From an uncultured Oscillospiraceae bacterium (GTDB lineage: Bacteria; Bacillota; Clostridia; Oscillospirales; Oscillospiraceae), in assembly GCA_947624985.1 (NCBI GenBank), contig CANQMO010000017.1, positions 1 to 64,000 on the forward strand: 64,000 nucleotides of DNA. The letters are read 5' to 3'. The notes below the pieces were generated by a model. The model had not been told where the DNA came from. It saw nothing but the letters and a program-made list of their open reading frames with translations, and searched no databases. A program made the position numbers and the translations under genes. Below, piece by piece: positions 1-7,747 of the stretch; position 1 is the stretch's first letter, and each line of letters starts with the position of its first letter.

Positions 1-1008
1 GGCAGCGTGTTCTACACCTCCATCAACATCCCCTATGGCTCCATGGCGTCCGCCATCTCCGCCGAGCCCAAGGACCGGGCCGAGCTGTCCACCTTCCGGA
101 CCATCGGCGCCACCCTGGCCGGCACCTGCATCGGCGTGATCATGCCCCTCATCATCTACTACACCAACGACGCCGGCCAGCAGGTCATGGCCCCCAACAA
201 GGTCATCGTCTTCTCCCTGATCTGCTCCATCGGCGCGGTGGTATGCTACCTGCTGTGCTTCCACATGACCACCGAGCGCGTCAAGGTCGATCAGAAGACC
301 GAGAAGTTCAACCTGGGCAAGCTGCTCAAGGGCCTTGTCACCAACAAGGCGCTGATCGGTATCGTGGTGGCCTCCATCTGCCAGCTACTGGTCCAGCTCA
401 CCAGCCAGGGCATGATGGCCTATGTGTATCCCAACTACTTCGGCAACATCCAGGCCCAGTCCATGGCCGGTCTTGTGGGCACGGCCATCACGCTGATCTG
501 CTCCGTGTTCGTGGTGAAGCTGTCCACCAAATTCGGCCGCAAGGAGCTGGGTATCTACGCCTCCGTCCTGGGCACGGTGGTGTTCGTCATCGCGTTCATC
601 ATGCACACCCACAACGCCTGGGTGTTCCTGGGCCTGTACTCCGTCAGCTACATCGGTCTGGCCATCTTCTCCCTGATCTGCTGGGCCATGATCACCGACG
701 TGATCGACGACACCGAGGTGCGCACCGGTTCCCGCTCCGACGGCGAGATCTACTCCGTGTACTCCTTTGCCCGGAAGCTGGGCCAGGCGGCCTCCTCCGG
801 CGTCACCGGCCTGCTGCTGACCATGATCGGCTACACCGCCGAGACCCAGTTCGAGGAATCCGTCACCAACGGTATCTACAACATCACCTGCCTGGTGCCC
901 GCCATCGGCTACGCTCTGCTGGCAGTGGTGCTGCTGTTCCTGTATCCGCTGAACAAGAAGCGCGTGGAGTCCAACGTGGCCGAGCTTGCCAAGCGCCGCG
1001 GCGAGTGA
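1..1008 (+). CDS. GPH-family sugar:cation symporter, 3' part
   Basis: The reading frame is open from the first base, so the gene starts upstream of the window; about 335 C-terminal residues remain of a family that is usually 440-500 long. The visible part is a run of hydrophobic segments typical of a 12-helix carrier. It contains IPYGSM near its start and a cytoplasmic DDTEVRTGSRSDG segment followed by FARKLGQA, which I recognise as the late conserved loop of glycoside-pentoside-hexuronide (MelB-type) symporters. Family members import glycosides or uronides with Na+ or H+ across the inner membrane. The substrate cannot be told, because the upstream neighbours are missing. It ends at a strong terminator, so it closes its operon. 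Confidence 0.85.
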   Translation, partial: GSVFYTSINIPYGSMASAISAEPKDRAELSTFRTIGATLAGTCIGVIMPLIIYYTNDAGQQVMAPNKVIVFSLICSIGAVVCYLLCFHMTTERVKVDQKTEKFNLGKLLKGLVTNKALIGIVVASICQLLVQLTSQGMMAYVYPNYFGNIQAQSMAGLVGTAITLICSVFVVKLSTKFGRKELGIYASVLGTVVFVIAFIMHTHNAWVFLGLYSVSYIGLAIFSLICWAMITDVIDDTEVRTGSRSDGEIYSVYSFARKLGQAASSGVTGLLLTMIGYTAETQFEESVTNGIYNITCLVPAIGYALLAVVLLFLYPLNKKRVESNVAELAKRRGE

Positions 1009-1044
1009 TCGTTCCGATCGCACTTTCAAACGCAAATATTCCCG

Positions 1045-1077
1045 CAAGTCCCCCGGTCAGCCGGGGGACTTGCTTTT
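1045..1077 (+). terminator. Intrinsic terminator after the GPH symporter
   Basis: A perfect 12-bp stem (1045-1056 with 1061-1072) closes a TCAG loop and is followed by TTTT. The last T of the tract is shared with the -35 box of the next promoter. Confidence 0.9.
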
Positions 1078-1104
1078 GACACGGGGGTGTTTGCGTGCTA
1101 TACT
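1076..1104 (+). promoter_or_regulatory. Sigma-A-type promoter of the lipoprotein gene
   Basis: TTGACA at 1076-1081, a 17-bp spacer and TATACT at 1099-1104. It abuts the terminator of the previous gene and leaves a leader of about 40 nt before the ATG at 1153, with AGGGAG about ten bases upstream of the start. Confidence 0.85.
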
Positions 1105-1152
1105 GGGTGAAAACGCTTTTTACCGCTCCGCCGGGAAGGGAGACGCAGCCAT

Positions 1153-2451
1153 ATGAAAAAGATTCTGACGGTGCTGGCGGCGCTGGCGCTCTGCCTGTGC
1201 CTGAGCGCCTGCGGGCATTTTGTCAGCATTATGCCTGGCTCGGCCGATCCGGAAGGGCCGGACGGCGACCTGCCCCAGGCGCTGGACGCTTTCGAGCAGA
1301 CCGGGCTCATGGAATTTCTGGACTGGCAGGATTTCGCCGCCGGGTACTACTCCGACACGCCCGTAGCCCTGAGCATCCGCACCTCTCAGGGGGGCTACGC
1401 CTCCCCCATCTTTGACCGGACCAGCATCATCGCCGCCTGCGACGCCCTGCGGGCCATGACCGTCACAGGCCGGTCCGACGCCCCGGCGGAGGAGGGCCAG
1501 GACACGGTCTACACCTTCACCATGGCGGGCGGGGACCAGTATTCCGTGACCTTCTCCGGCGGCAGGCTGAGCATGTACGCCGGGCTCTACGACGTCACCG
1601 GCCTGGAGGCCCTTGGTGACCTGGCCTTCCCCGGCTACTCCGACAGCTTTGACGTATTCGACCTGTATTACCAGGACGATATCCGCGCCTTCGCTGACAA
1701 TTTCAGCGTCAACGCCCCCGTATCCGTGGGCCGGCGGGCCAACGGCGGCGCGACCCTGACCAGCCAGGACCCGGCGGTGGTGGCCCAGGCATTCCAGTTC
1801 CTCCAGTCCGCCACCGTGGCCCGGGTGGAGGAGAGCCCCGACCAAAACATCGACCTGACCCAGATCACGGACTATGTGTTCACCATGGCCGACGGGTCTT
1901 ACTACACCTTCACCTTCGCGGGCCCGTGCCTCGCGGTGACCGCCTCGGCCGAGTACGGCCCGGTCTACTACTGGCTCAACGGTATCGACGGCCTTGCGCA
2001 GCTGTCCATCCTGCCGGAGAGCACCGTCCCCACCTTTGCCGGCGGGCCCCTCTACGGCATGCGGGAGGAGATCGCCACCGCCCTGTCCGCCGCCAACGGA
2101 GAGCTTCCCGGCGTGACCGTGGAGGGCGTGTATGTGGATTACAACATCAACGGCCAGCACGGATACCTGACGCTGGACGGCCCCACGGCGGCCAGCTTCG
2201 TCCAGCGGGTGGCCTACATCAACGCCGCCGCCGAGACCACCTCCCCCATCGGGGAGATGATCACCGTGTTCGTGACGCTGTCCGACCAGTCCGGCCCTAT
2301 CATCGTCTTCACCGGCGACACGGTCCAGCAGATGGTGGGCTTTGACCACGCCTGCGACGCCAACGCCATGAACGACCTGCGCGCCACCATCCTGTCTCTG
2401 GCCCAGGACACGAACAACGTGGGCCAGTCCTTCGGGAGCACGTCAGGCTAG
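1153..2451 (+). CDS. Lipoprotein of unknown function
   Basis: A 432-residue secreted lipoprotein. The N-terminus has two lysines, a Leu/Ala-rich core and the lipobox LSAC, so it should be lipidated at Cys20 and held on the outer face of the membrane. The remainder has no membrane segment and no domain that I recognise. It contains two similar stretches (YTFTMAGGDQYSVTFSGG and YVFTMADGSYYTFTFAG), which suggests an internally duplicated beta-rich fold. The gene has its own promoter and is monocistronic. It is followed by a repeat-rich intergenic region rather than a simple terminator. No function is assigned. Confidence 0.8.
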   Translation: MKKILTVLAALALCLCLSACGHFVSIMPGSADPEGPDGDLPQALDAFEQTGLMEFLDWQDFAAGYYSDTPVALSIRTSQGGYASPIFDRTSIIAACDALRAMTVTGRSDAPAEEGQDTVYTFTMAGGDQYSVTFSGGRLSMYAGLYDVTGLEALGDLAFPGYSDSFDVFDLYYQDDIRAFADNFSVNAPVSVGRRANGGATLTSQDPAVVAQAFQFLQSATVARVEESPDQNIDLTQITDYVFTMADGSYYTFTFAGPCLAVTASAEYGPVYYWLNGIDGLAQLSILPESTVPTFAGGPLYGMREEIATALSAANGELPGVTVEGVYVDYNINGQHGYLTLDGPTAASFVQRVAYINAAAETTSPIGEMITVFVTLSDQSGPIIVFTGDTVQQMVGFDHACDANAMNDLRATILSLAQDTNNVGQSFGSTSG

Positions 2452-2455
2452 CGTC

Positions 2456-2738
2456 GTTTGAAAGCCGAAGGCTTTCAAACGAGAAAGTTGCAGCCCACTT
2501 CGTCGGAGCGCGCTCCATAGGTCAAGCCCTGGCATAAATGCCAGGGCTTGAGTATTTCGCGGCTCCTCCTCTCCCCACAAAGCAGGCTTTGTGGGGACCC
2601 CAATAAGCGCAAAGCGCCTCCGCCTGAAAGGCGGAGGCGTTCACGTTTGCGGGCTGAGAAGTATGATTTCCGAGGCACATGTCCTCGGAAATCATGATCT
2701 CAATTTATTTGCGCCTGCGGGCGCAAACTCTGCGAGGC
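2456..2738 (+). repeat. Intergenic mosaic repeat, copy 1 (long form)
   Basis: A non-coding chain of perfect hairpins fills the gap. Arms are 2456-2466/2470-2480, 2523-2535/2538-2550, 2573-2583/2586-2596 (CCCCACAAAGC arm) and 2615-2625/2629-2639. Then comes a two-hairpin core at 2660-2738: arms 2663-2675/2683-2695 with loop CACATGT, an AT-rich spacer, arms 2708-2715/2720-2727, and the tail CTCTGCGAGGC. The core recurs at 6711, 27889 and 38253. The CCCCACAAAGC hairpin with its CTCCTCTC flank recurs in the 27.8 kb copy, and a TGCAGC..TCGTCGGA segment is also shared. Small minus-strand frames with a shared LGSPQSLLCGERR stretch come only from the repeat DNA. No transposase is present. Confidence 0.85.
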
Positions 2739-2749
2739 GGGCTTACCAT

Positions 2750-3892
2750 TTATTGGAAAAACGCCTCCAGTTCCGCCTTGGAGGCCGTGCTGCGGCCGGA
2801 GATCATCCGCTCCTGTCCGCCGCCCCGGGCTCTGAGCGCCGGGCCGTGCTCCCGGATGAACGAGCGCATATCCCTGTGGGCGCCGGCCATGACGAAGCGC
2901 CAGGCGCCCTCTTCCCCGGCGAACACTGCGCACACGCCGCCGCACTTTTCCATCCCGGCGTTTGCCAGGGTCCGCATGGACTCCTCCTCCCCCTGGAAAA
3001 ACAGCAGAAGGTCCCCGTCCGTCTCCGTCAGCGACGCGGCCCGGTCCTCCGCCATCTGCCGGCGGAGCCCGGCTATCTCCCGTTTCAGGGCGTCCCGCTG
3101 CTCCAAAAGCCGCTCCACCCCGGCGGTCACCTCCTGCTGGGGCACGTTCAAAAGCCCGGACGCCGCCGCCGTGGCCCCGTACCGGGCCCGGTAGTCCTCC
3201 AGCGCCGCGGCGCCGGCGCTCATCCACAGCCGGACGCCGCCCCGGTGGCGCATGCAGTCCAGTATTTTGATGACCCCGATCTGCCCTGTGCTCGACACAT
3301 GGGGCGCACAGCAGGCGCACCGGTCTATCCCCTGAACGGTCACGATCCGCACGTCGTGGGTGAGGGCCAGCTTGCTGCGGTAGTCCATCCCGGCGAGCTC
3401 CGCCCAGGACGGGAACCGGGCCGTCACCGGCAGATCCCGCCACACCGCCTCATTGGCCTGCCGCTCGATCCCGTCCAGCTGGGAGCGTGTCAGTTCCCCG
3501 CTGAAGTCTACCGTGCAGCCGCCGTCGTCCAGATGAAAGCCCACATTGTCATAGCCGTACTCCCGATGGACCAGCCCGGACACGATGTGCTCGCCGGTGT
3601 GGTTCTGCATCCGGCGGAACCGGACCGGCCAGTCGATGGCGCCCCGGACCGTTTCGCCCGTGGGCAGGGGCCCGTCCGTATAGTGGGTGATCGCCCCGTC
3701 CTTTTCCCGCACGTCCAGCACACGCGCGTCTCCCAGCGTTCCCGTGTCCGCCGCCTGACCGCCCCCCTCCGGGAAGAACGCGGTGGCGTCCAGCGCCACG
3801 GCCCAGCCTTTTTCGTCCTGCCGGCAGGCAAGGACCCGCGCCTCGAACGTGCTGATATAGGCGTCCTCATAGTAAAGCTTTCTGGTGTCCAT
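2750..3892 (-). CDS. Alanyl-tRNA editing protein, AlaX-L type
   Basis: A 380-residue stand-alone editing protein related to the editing half of alanyl-tRNA synthetase. It is predicted to hydrolyse Ser- or Gly-tRNA(Ala) in the cytoplasm. Around residues 97-102 is the zinc/active-site motif HTGEH, and near 190 is CACCAPH, which supplies the second Cys..His pair. The C-terminal part is a DHHA1-like domain ending in GGGQERMISGR. Length and domain order match the long AlaX class rather than the short ones. The ATG at 3892 is preceded by GGGGAGGT at six bases. The gene is divergent from the DUF1294 gene, with only 38 bp between the starts. AlaX substrate specificity cannot be read from the sequence. 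Confidence 0.88.
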   Translation of the reverse strand: MDTRKLYYEDAYISTFEARVLACRQDEKGWAVALDATAFFPEGGGQAADTGTLGDARVLDVREKDGAITHYTDGPLPTGETVRGAIDWPVRFRRMQNHTGEHIVSGLVHREYGYDNVGFHLDDGGCTVDFSGELTRSQLDGIERQANEAVWRDLPVTARFPSWAELAGMDYRSKLALTHDVRIVTVQGIDRCACCAPHVSSTGQIGVIKILDCMRHRGGVRLWMSAGAAALEDYRARYGATAAASGLLNVPQQEVTAGVERLLEQRDALKREIAGLRRQMAEDRAASLTETDGDLLLFFQGEEESMRTLANAGMEKCGGVCAVFAGEEGAWRFVMAGAHRDMRSFIREHGPALRARGGGQERMISGRSTASKAELEAFFQ

Positions 3893-3895
3893 CGG

Positions 3896-3930
3896 TTGAC
3901 CTCCCCGAAAAAAAAGTGTATACTGCCCCC
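3896..3930 (+). promoter_or_regulatory. Promoter placing +1 on the start codon (leaderless)
   Basis: TTGACC at 3896-3901, a 17-bp spacer, TATACT at 3919-3924, then GCCCCC and the ATG at 3931. Transcription normally begins about seven bases after the -10 box, which falls on the A of the ATG. There is no Shine-Dalgarno sequence. An alternative GTG at 3916 would lie inside the promoter. Confidence 0.75.
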
Positions 3931-4212
3931 ATGGATATCTATACCGTTTTGTTCATCTATCTGGAAGCGGTGAATCTTCTGACGCTGGCGGTGTTCGGTC
4001 TGGACAAGCGCCGGGCGAAGGTCCACAGGGAGCGGATCCCGGAGGCCGTTCTCATGGCGCTGGTGGCGCTGGGCGGCGGCGTGGGGGCTCTGGCGGGGAT
4101 GTTCCTTTTCCGCCACAAGACCCGCAAAAAGCTGTTCTCCGTGGGCGTGCCAGTCATCCTGCTGTGCCAGATAGGCTTTTTTCTGTGCCTTTTCTGGGCC
4201 GTATCACACTGA
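3931..4212 (+). CDS. DUF1294 family membrane protein
   Basis: A 93-residue integral membrane protein. After a first hydrophobic helix it has the DUF1294 signature: DKRRAK, RIPE, a Gly-rich helix (GGGVGALAGM) and FRHKTRKK, followed by a last hydrophobic helix. Function is unknown for the family; some members are fused to cold-shock domains, but this one is the bare membrane form. I chose the ATG at 3931 because the only upstream start in frame (GTG 3916) lies within the promoter. The gene is apparently translated from a leaderless transcript. It may be co-transcribed with psuG, which starts 43 bp downstream with its own strong ribosome binding site. Confidence 0.85.
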   Translation: MDIYTVLFIYLEAVNLLTLAVFGLDKRRAKVHRERIPEAVLMALVALGGGVGALAGMFLFRHKTRKKLFSVGVPVILLCQIGFFLCLFWAVSH

Positions 4213-4255
4213 ACCGGCAGCCCCATTGTAGAGTTTTTACGGAGGTGCGTCAAGC

Positions 4256-5170
4256 ATGAATCAGTATCTGGACATAAAACCCGAGGTCTCCGAAGCCCTG
4301 GCGGAGGGCCGGCCCGTGGTGGCACTGGAGAGCACCATCATCTCCCACGGCATGCCCTGGCCCCAGAACGCCGAGACCGCCTTCGCGGTGGAGGATACGA
4401 TCCGCGCCCACGGCGCCGTGCCCGCCACCATCGCCGTCATCGGCGGGCGGCTGAAGGCGGGACTGGAAAAGGACGAGATCGAGTATCTGGCCAAGAAGGG
4501 CCAGGCCGTCGTCAAGGCCAGCCGCCGGGACCTGCCGGTGCTGTGCGCCCGGCATGAGGACGGGGCCACCACCGTGGCCGCCACCATGATCGTGGCCGCT
4601 CTGGCGGGCATAAGCGTGTTCGCCACCGGCGGGATCGGCGGCGTACACCGGGGCGCCGAGACTACCATGGATATCTCCGCCGATCTGGAGGAGCTGGCCC
4701 GCACGCCGGTGCTGGTGGTCTGCGCCGGGGCCAAGTCCATCCTGGACCTGGGGCTCACGCTGGAGTATCTGGAGACCAAGGGCGTGGCCGTATGCGGCTA
4801 TCAGACCGACGAGCTTCCCGCCTTCTACACCCGCACCAGCGGCTTCGGGGTGGACTTCCGGGCAGACGACCCGGAGGCGCTCGCCGCGGCCTTCGCCGCC
4901 CAGCGGGCGCTGGGCTATCCCGGCGGCATGCTGTGCACCAATCCCATCCCGGAGGCATATTCTATGGCGCCGGAGGTCATCAACGCCGCCATCGACCAGG
5001 CCGTGGCCGAGAGCGTGGCGCAGGGCGTCAAAGGCAAGAAGGTCACCCCCTTCCTGCTGGCCCGGGTCAAGGAACTCACCGGCGGGGACAGTTTGCAGTC
5101 CAATATCCAGCTGGTCCTCAATAACGCCGCTTTGGCCGCCGACACCGCCGCGGCCCTTTGCAGGCTGTGA
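4256..5170 (+). CDS. psuG: Pseudouridine-5'-phosphate glycosidase
   Basis: 304 residues, the normal PsuG length. The enzyme cleaves pseudouridine 5'-phosphate to uracil and ribose 5-phosphate (reversibly), the second step of pseudouridine salvage. The N-terminus VALESTIISHGMPWPQN and the later VCAGAKSILD are family hallmarks; the Lys in the latter, near residue 160, corresponds to the Schiff-base lysine of the E. coli enzyme. GGAGGTG lies eleven bases before the ATG. Usually psuG sits next to the kinase psuK; here a PsuK-like kinase is found about 34 kb away on the other strand. No pseudouridine transporter is adjacent. Confidence 0.95.
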   Translation: MNQYLDIKPEVSEALAEGRPVVALESTIISHGMPWPQNAETAFAVEDTIRAHGAVPATIAVIGGRLKAGLEKDEIEYLAKKGQAVVKASRRDLPVLCARHEDGATTVAATMIVAALAGISVFATGGIGGVHRGAETTMDISADLEELARTPVLVVCAGAKSILDLGLTLEYLETKGVAVCGYQTDELPAFYTRTSGFGVDFRADDPEALAAAFAAQRALGYPGGMLCTNPIPEAYSMAPEVINAAIDQAVAESVAQGVKGKKVTPFLLARVKELTGGDSLQSNIQLVLNNAALAADTAAALCRL

Positions 5171-5201
5171 GGTCTTCCAGAAACTGACAGTAAAAAAGGT
5201 A

Positions 5202-5230
5202 TTGACAAAGCGGTCTTTCCGCGCTATAAT
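5202..5230 (+). promoter_or_regulatory. Promoter of the T-box / trpXYZ operon
   Basis: TTGACA at 5202-5207, a 17-bp spacer and TATAAT at 5225-5230: a consensus vegetative promoter. Start of transcription is expected near 5237, just before the T-box leader. Confidence 0.92.
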
Positions 5231-5249
5231 GTGCACAATTTAATACGAT

Positions 5250-5533
5250 AAACCGTTGATGAAGAGTAAGTAGCCTTTCCTGGCGTGTCACAGAGAGCCG
5301 CGGGTGCTGGAAGCGCGGTACAGGCCGGAATGTGTGAATGGACTTCGGAGGGCGATCGGAAGGCAGAGCTCATCTGCCCTATGTGAGACGGAGAGAGGCG
5401 CTCCGTGAACAACGCCGCCGCGTGACAGCGCGGAGCAGAGCGGGCGCGTTGAGCGCCAAGCCGGGTGGCACCGCAGGAAGTTTTCAACATCCTGTCCCAG
5501 CAGAAATGCAGGGACAGGATTTTTATTTCTTTT
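5250..5533 (+). promoter_or_regulatory. T-box riboswitch, tryptophan specific
   Basis: The leader has T-box landmarks in order: the stem I base with GAAGAGTAAGTAG near 5260, a distal stem, the specifier loop GAATGGAC (5336-5343) with specifier codon UGG at 5339-5341, the T-box element GGGTGGCACCGC at 5463-5474, and an intrinsic terminator with arms 5489-5498 and 5511-5520 followed by a long T tract. In UGGCACC, the base that pairs with the tRNA discriminator is C, which fits the G73 of tRNA(Trp) and not the A73 of tRNA(Tyr). Uncharged tRNA(Trp) should stabilise the antiterminator and turn the ABC operon on. Confidence 0.93.
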
Positions 5534-5554
5534 CCAGGAGGAGGTACAGCAAAA

Positions 5555-5587
5555 ATGTTCATCTTGTCCAAACGATGGCGGGCGTAA
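5555..5587 (+). CDS. Ten-codon leader ORF with one Trp codon
   Basis: Between the T-box terminator and the first structural gene lies an ATG ten bases after AGGAGGAGG, a stronger ribosome binding site than that of trpX itself. It encodes MFILSKRWRA and stops at TAA. The sole Trp codon is third from the end. An inverted repeat (5555-5562 with 5610-5617) plus an inner TGTCC/GGACA pairing could fold over its start. Whether the peptide is made is unknown. It could be a second, translation-based Trp sensor or simply a chance frame. Confidence 0.45.
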   Translation: MFILSKRWRA

Positions 5588-5667
5588 GGACACGCACAGA
5601 CCGCAAAACATGAACATAGACCAGACCAAAAACCAAAATGAGAAAGTATGAAAAGGAGAATCACAAA

Positions 5668-6693
5668 ATGAAAAAGATCGTTTGCACCGTTATGGCCCTT
5701 GTGATGCTGCTGGCGCTGGCCGTCCCCGCGTTCGCCGAGGGCGAGACCTATAAGGTGGGCATTTGCAACTATGTGGACGACGCGTCCCTGAACCAGATCG
5801 TGGAAAACATCCAGACCCAGCTCGCCACCATCGGCGAGGAGAAGGGCGTGACCTTCGACGTCAGCTATGACAACTGCAACGCCGACGCCGCCGTCATGGA
5901 GCAGATCATCCAGAACTTCATCGCCGACGAGGTGGATCTGATGGTGGGCGTGGCCACCCCCGTGGCCATGGCCATGCAGGCCGACACCGAGGACAACCAG
6001 ATCCCCGTGGTGTTCTCCGCCGTCTCCGACCCGGAGGCCGCCGGTATCGTGGAGAGCAACGACGCCCCCGGCGCCAACATCACCGGCACCAGCGACTTTC
6101 TGGACACCGATGCCATCTTCGACCTGATCTTTGCCCAGGACCCCGAGGCCGACCTGATCGGCCTGCTGTACGATCCGGGCCAGGAGTCCTCCGCCACCTT
6201 CATCGCCGCTGCCAAGGAGCTTCTGGATGAGAAGGGCGTGGCCTATGAAGAATACACCGGCACCACCACCGCCGAGATCCAGATGGCCGTCCAGTCCCTG
6301 ATCACCGACGAGGTGGACGCGGTGTTCACCCCCTCCGACAACTCCATCATGACCGCTGAACTGACCATCTACGAGGACCTGGCCGAGGCCGGTATCCCCC
6401 ACTACGCCGGGGCTGACTCCTTCGCCCTGAACGGCGCGTTCCTGGGCTACGGCGTGGACTACGCCAATCTGGGCGTGGAGACTGCCAACATGATCGCCTC
6501 CATCCTGGTGGACGGCGCCGACCCCGCCGAGACCCCTGTCATGACCTTCGACAACGGCACCGCCACCATCAACACCGACGTGTGCGAACAGATCACCGGC
6601 AAGACCTTCGAGGAGCTTGAGGAACTGTTCTCCCCCATGTGCACCGCCGTGAACCCCATCGCCACCGCGGAGAGCTTCGGCGAGGCCGAGTAA
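5668..6693 (+). CDS. trpX: ABC importer substrate-binding protein, TrpX-like
   Basis: A 341-residue periplasmic-binding-type protein of the PF04392 family. The two lobes are recognisable (VGICNYVDDASLNQIVENI near the N-terminus; YGVDYANLGVETANMIA in the second lobe). It should deliver an amino acid to the adjoining permease. With the UGG-specifier T-box this points to tryptophan or a precursor such as indole. The start at 5668 has AAGGAG ten bases upstream; an in-frame ATG at 5638 lacks one. The signal peptide ends AVPAFA-E and has no lipobox cysteine, unlike most Gram-positive binding proteins, so the protein may not be lipid-anchored. Confidence 0.88.
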   Translation: MKKIVCTVMALVMLLALAVPAFAEGETYKVGICNYVDDASLNQIVENIQTQLATIGEEKGVTFDVSYDNCNADAAVMEQIIQNFIADEVDLMVGVATPVAMAMQADTEDNQIPVVFSAVSDPEAAGIVESNDAPGANITGTSDFLDTDAIFDLIFAQDPEADLIGLLYDPGQESSATFIAAAKELLDEKGVAYEEYTGTTTAEIQMAVQSLITDEVDAVFTPSDNSIMTAELTIYEDLAEAGIPHYAGADSFALNGAFLGYGVDYANLGVETANMIASILVDGADPAETPVMTFDNGTATINTDVCEQITGKTFEELEELFSPMCTAVNPIATAESFGEAE

Positions 6694-6710
6694 GTCAAAA
6701 ACATCAGACA

Positions 6711-6789
6711 AGTATGATTTCCCAGGCACCTGTGCCTGGGAAATCATACCCCATTTTATTTGCCGCTCCGGCGGCAAACCCCGCGAGGC
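6711..6789 (+). repeat. Mosaic repeat, copy 2 (core only), inside the trpXYZ operon
   Basis: Only the two-hairpin core and tail are present. Hairpin 1 runs through AGGCACCTGTGCCT and pairs without mismatch (TGATTTCCCAGG arm). Hairpin 2 has arms TTTGCCGC and GCGGCAAA. The tail is CCCCGCGAGGC. Compared with copy 1, several stem pairs differ on both sides together. It lies between the binding-protein gene and the permease gene, where such a structure could protect the upstream mRNA end or reduce read-through. Confidence 0.85.
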
Positions 6790-6816
6790 GAATCATTCCC
6801 TGAAGGAGAACCATCC

Positions 6817-7746
6817 ATGTCACTATCCGCCATATGGGGCCTGGCGCAGACGGCGCTGGAGCTTGGCCTGACCTGCTCGCTGACCGTGCTGGCCCTGTTT
6901 TTGAGCTATTCCATGCTGAACGTGTGCGACCTGTCCACCGACGGCTGCTTCACGCTGGGCGCCACGGTGGGGGCGGTGGTCGCCATCGCCGGTCACCCCT
7001 ATTTGTCCATCCCCGCCGCCATGGGCGCCGGGGTGCTCAGCGGTCTGGTCACCGCCGTGCTCCAGACCCGCATGGGCATAGACAGCCTGCTGGCCGGTAT
7101 CATCGTCAACACGGGCCTTTATTCCGTGAACATCGCCGTCATGGGCGGGTCGTCCCTTTTGAACATGAACCGGACCGACACCGTGTTCACCGCTCTCAAA
7201 GCCCTTCTGGCGGATACGCCTCTGGCGGGGTTGCAGGACCTTATCATCCCCCTGGCGGCGGTGGCGCTGGTCATCGCCTTTCTGGCGCTGTTTCTCCGGA
7301 CCCGGCTGGGCCTTGCCATCCGGGCCACCGGCAACAACCCGGACATGGTCCGCTCCTCCTCCATCAACCCGGTCTTTACCACTACGGTGGGCCTGTGCGT
7401 GGCCAACGCCTTTACGGGCCTTTCCGGGTGCCTGCTGGCCCAGGGCCAGAAGTCCGTGGACATCAACATCGGCTCCGGCATGGTCACCATCGCCCTGGCC
7501 AGCCTTCTCATCGGCCAGACCTTCCTGGGCAAGGGCTCCGTGGCCAAGCGGGCCGCCGGGGTGGTGGCGGGCTCCATCATCTTCCGGCTGGTGTACACCA
7601 TCGCTCTGCGGCTGAAAATGCCCGCGTTCATGCTGAAGCTGGTCAGCTCCGTGATCGTCATCATCGCTATTGCCGGGCCCTACTTCAAGACCCAGCTCCC
7701 CATGCTCAGGCGGCGTCTGGCCGGGTCCGGGAAGGAGGACGGCTGA
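6817..7746 (+). CDS. trpY: ABC importer permease, TrpY-like
   Basis: A 309-residue polytopic permease of the branched-chain/LivH-type superfamily that partners PF04392 binding proteins. It has about eight to nine hydrophobic helices. The conserved ATGNNPDMVRSS cytoplasmic loop near residue 170 is the coupling region typical of this group. The start at 6817 has GAAGGAG nine bases upstream; longer in-frame extensions run into the repeat element and are not credible. It is separated from the binding protein by repeat copy 2 and touches the ATPase gene downstream, so expression depends on the T-box promoter unless the repeat contains another. Confidence 0.88.
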   Translation: MSLSAIWGLAQTALELGLTCSLTVLALFLSYSMLNVCDLSTDGCFTLGATVGAVVAIAGHPYLSIPAAMGAGVLSGLVTAVLQTRMGIDSLLAGIIVNTGLYSVNIAVMGGSSLLNMNRTDTVFTALKALLADTPLAGLQDLIIPLAAVALVIAFLALFLRTRLGLAIRATGNNPDMVRSSSINPVFTTTVGLCVANAFTGLSGCLLAQGQKSVDINIGSGMVTIALASLLIGQTFLGKGSVAKRAAGVVAGSIIFRLVYTIALRLKMPAFMLKLVSSVIVIIAIAGPYFKTQLPMLRRRLAGSGKEDG

Positions 7747-7747
7747 C

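Noticed and set aside
2475..2678. Minus-strand small ORF sharing a LGSPQSLLCGERR stretch with one at 27549-27905
   Set aside because: The similarity is caused by the intergenic mosaic repeat; the frames otherwise differ, lack ribosome binding sites and run across hairpins.
5638..5667. Earlier ATG for trpX giving ten more residues
   Set aside because: It lacks a ribosome binding site and would put charged residues before an otherwise normal signal peptide; ATG 5668 has AAGGAG at good spacing.
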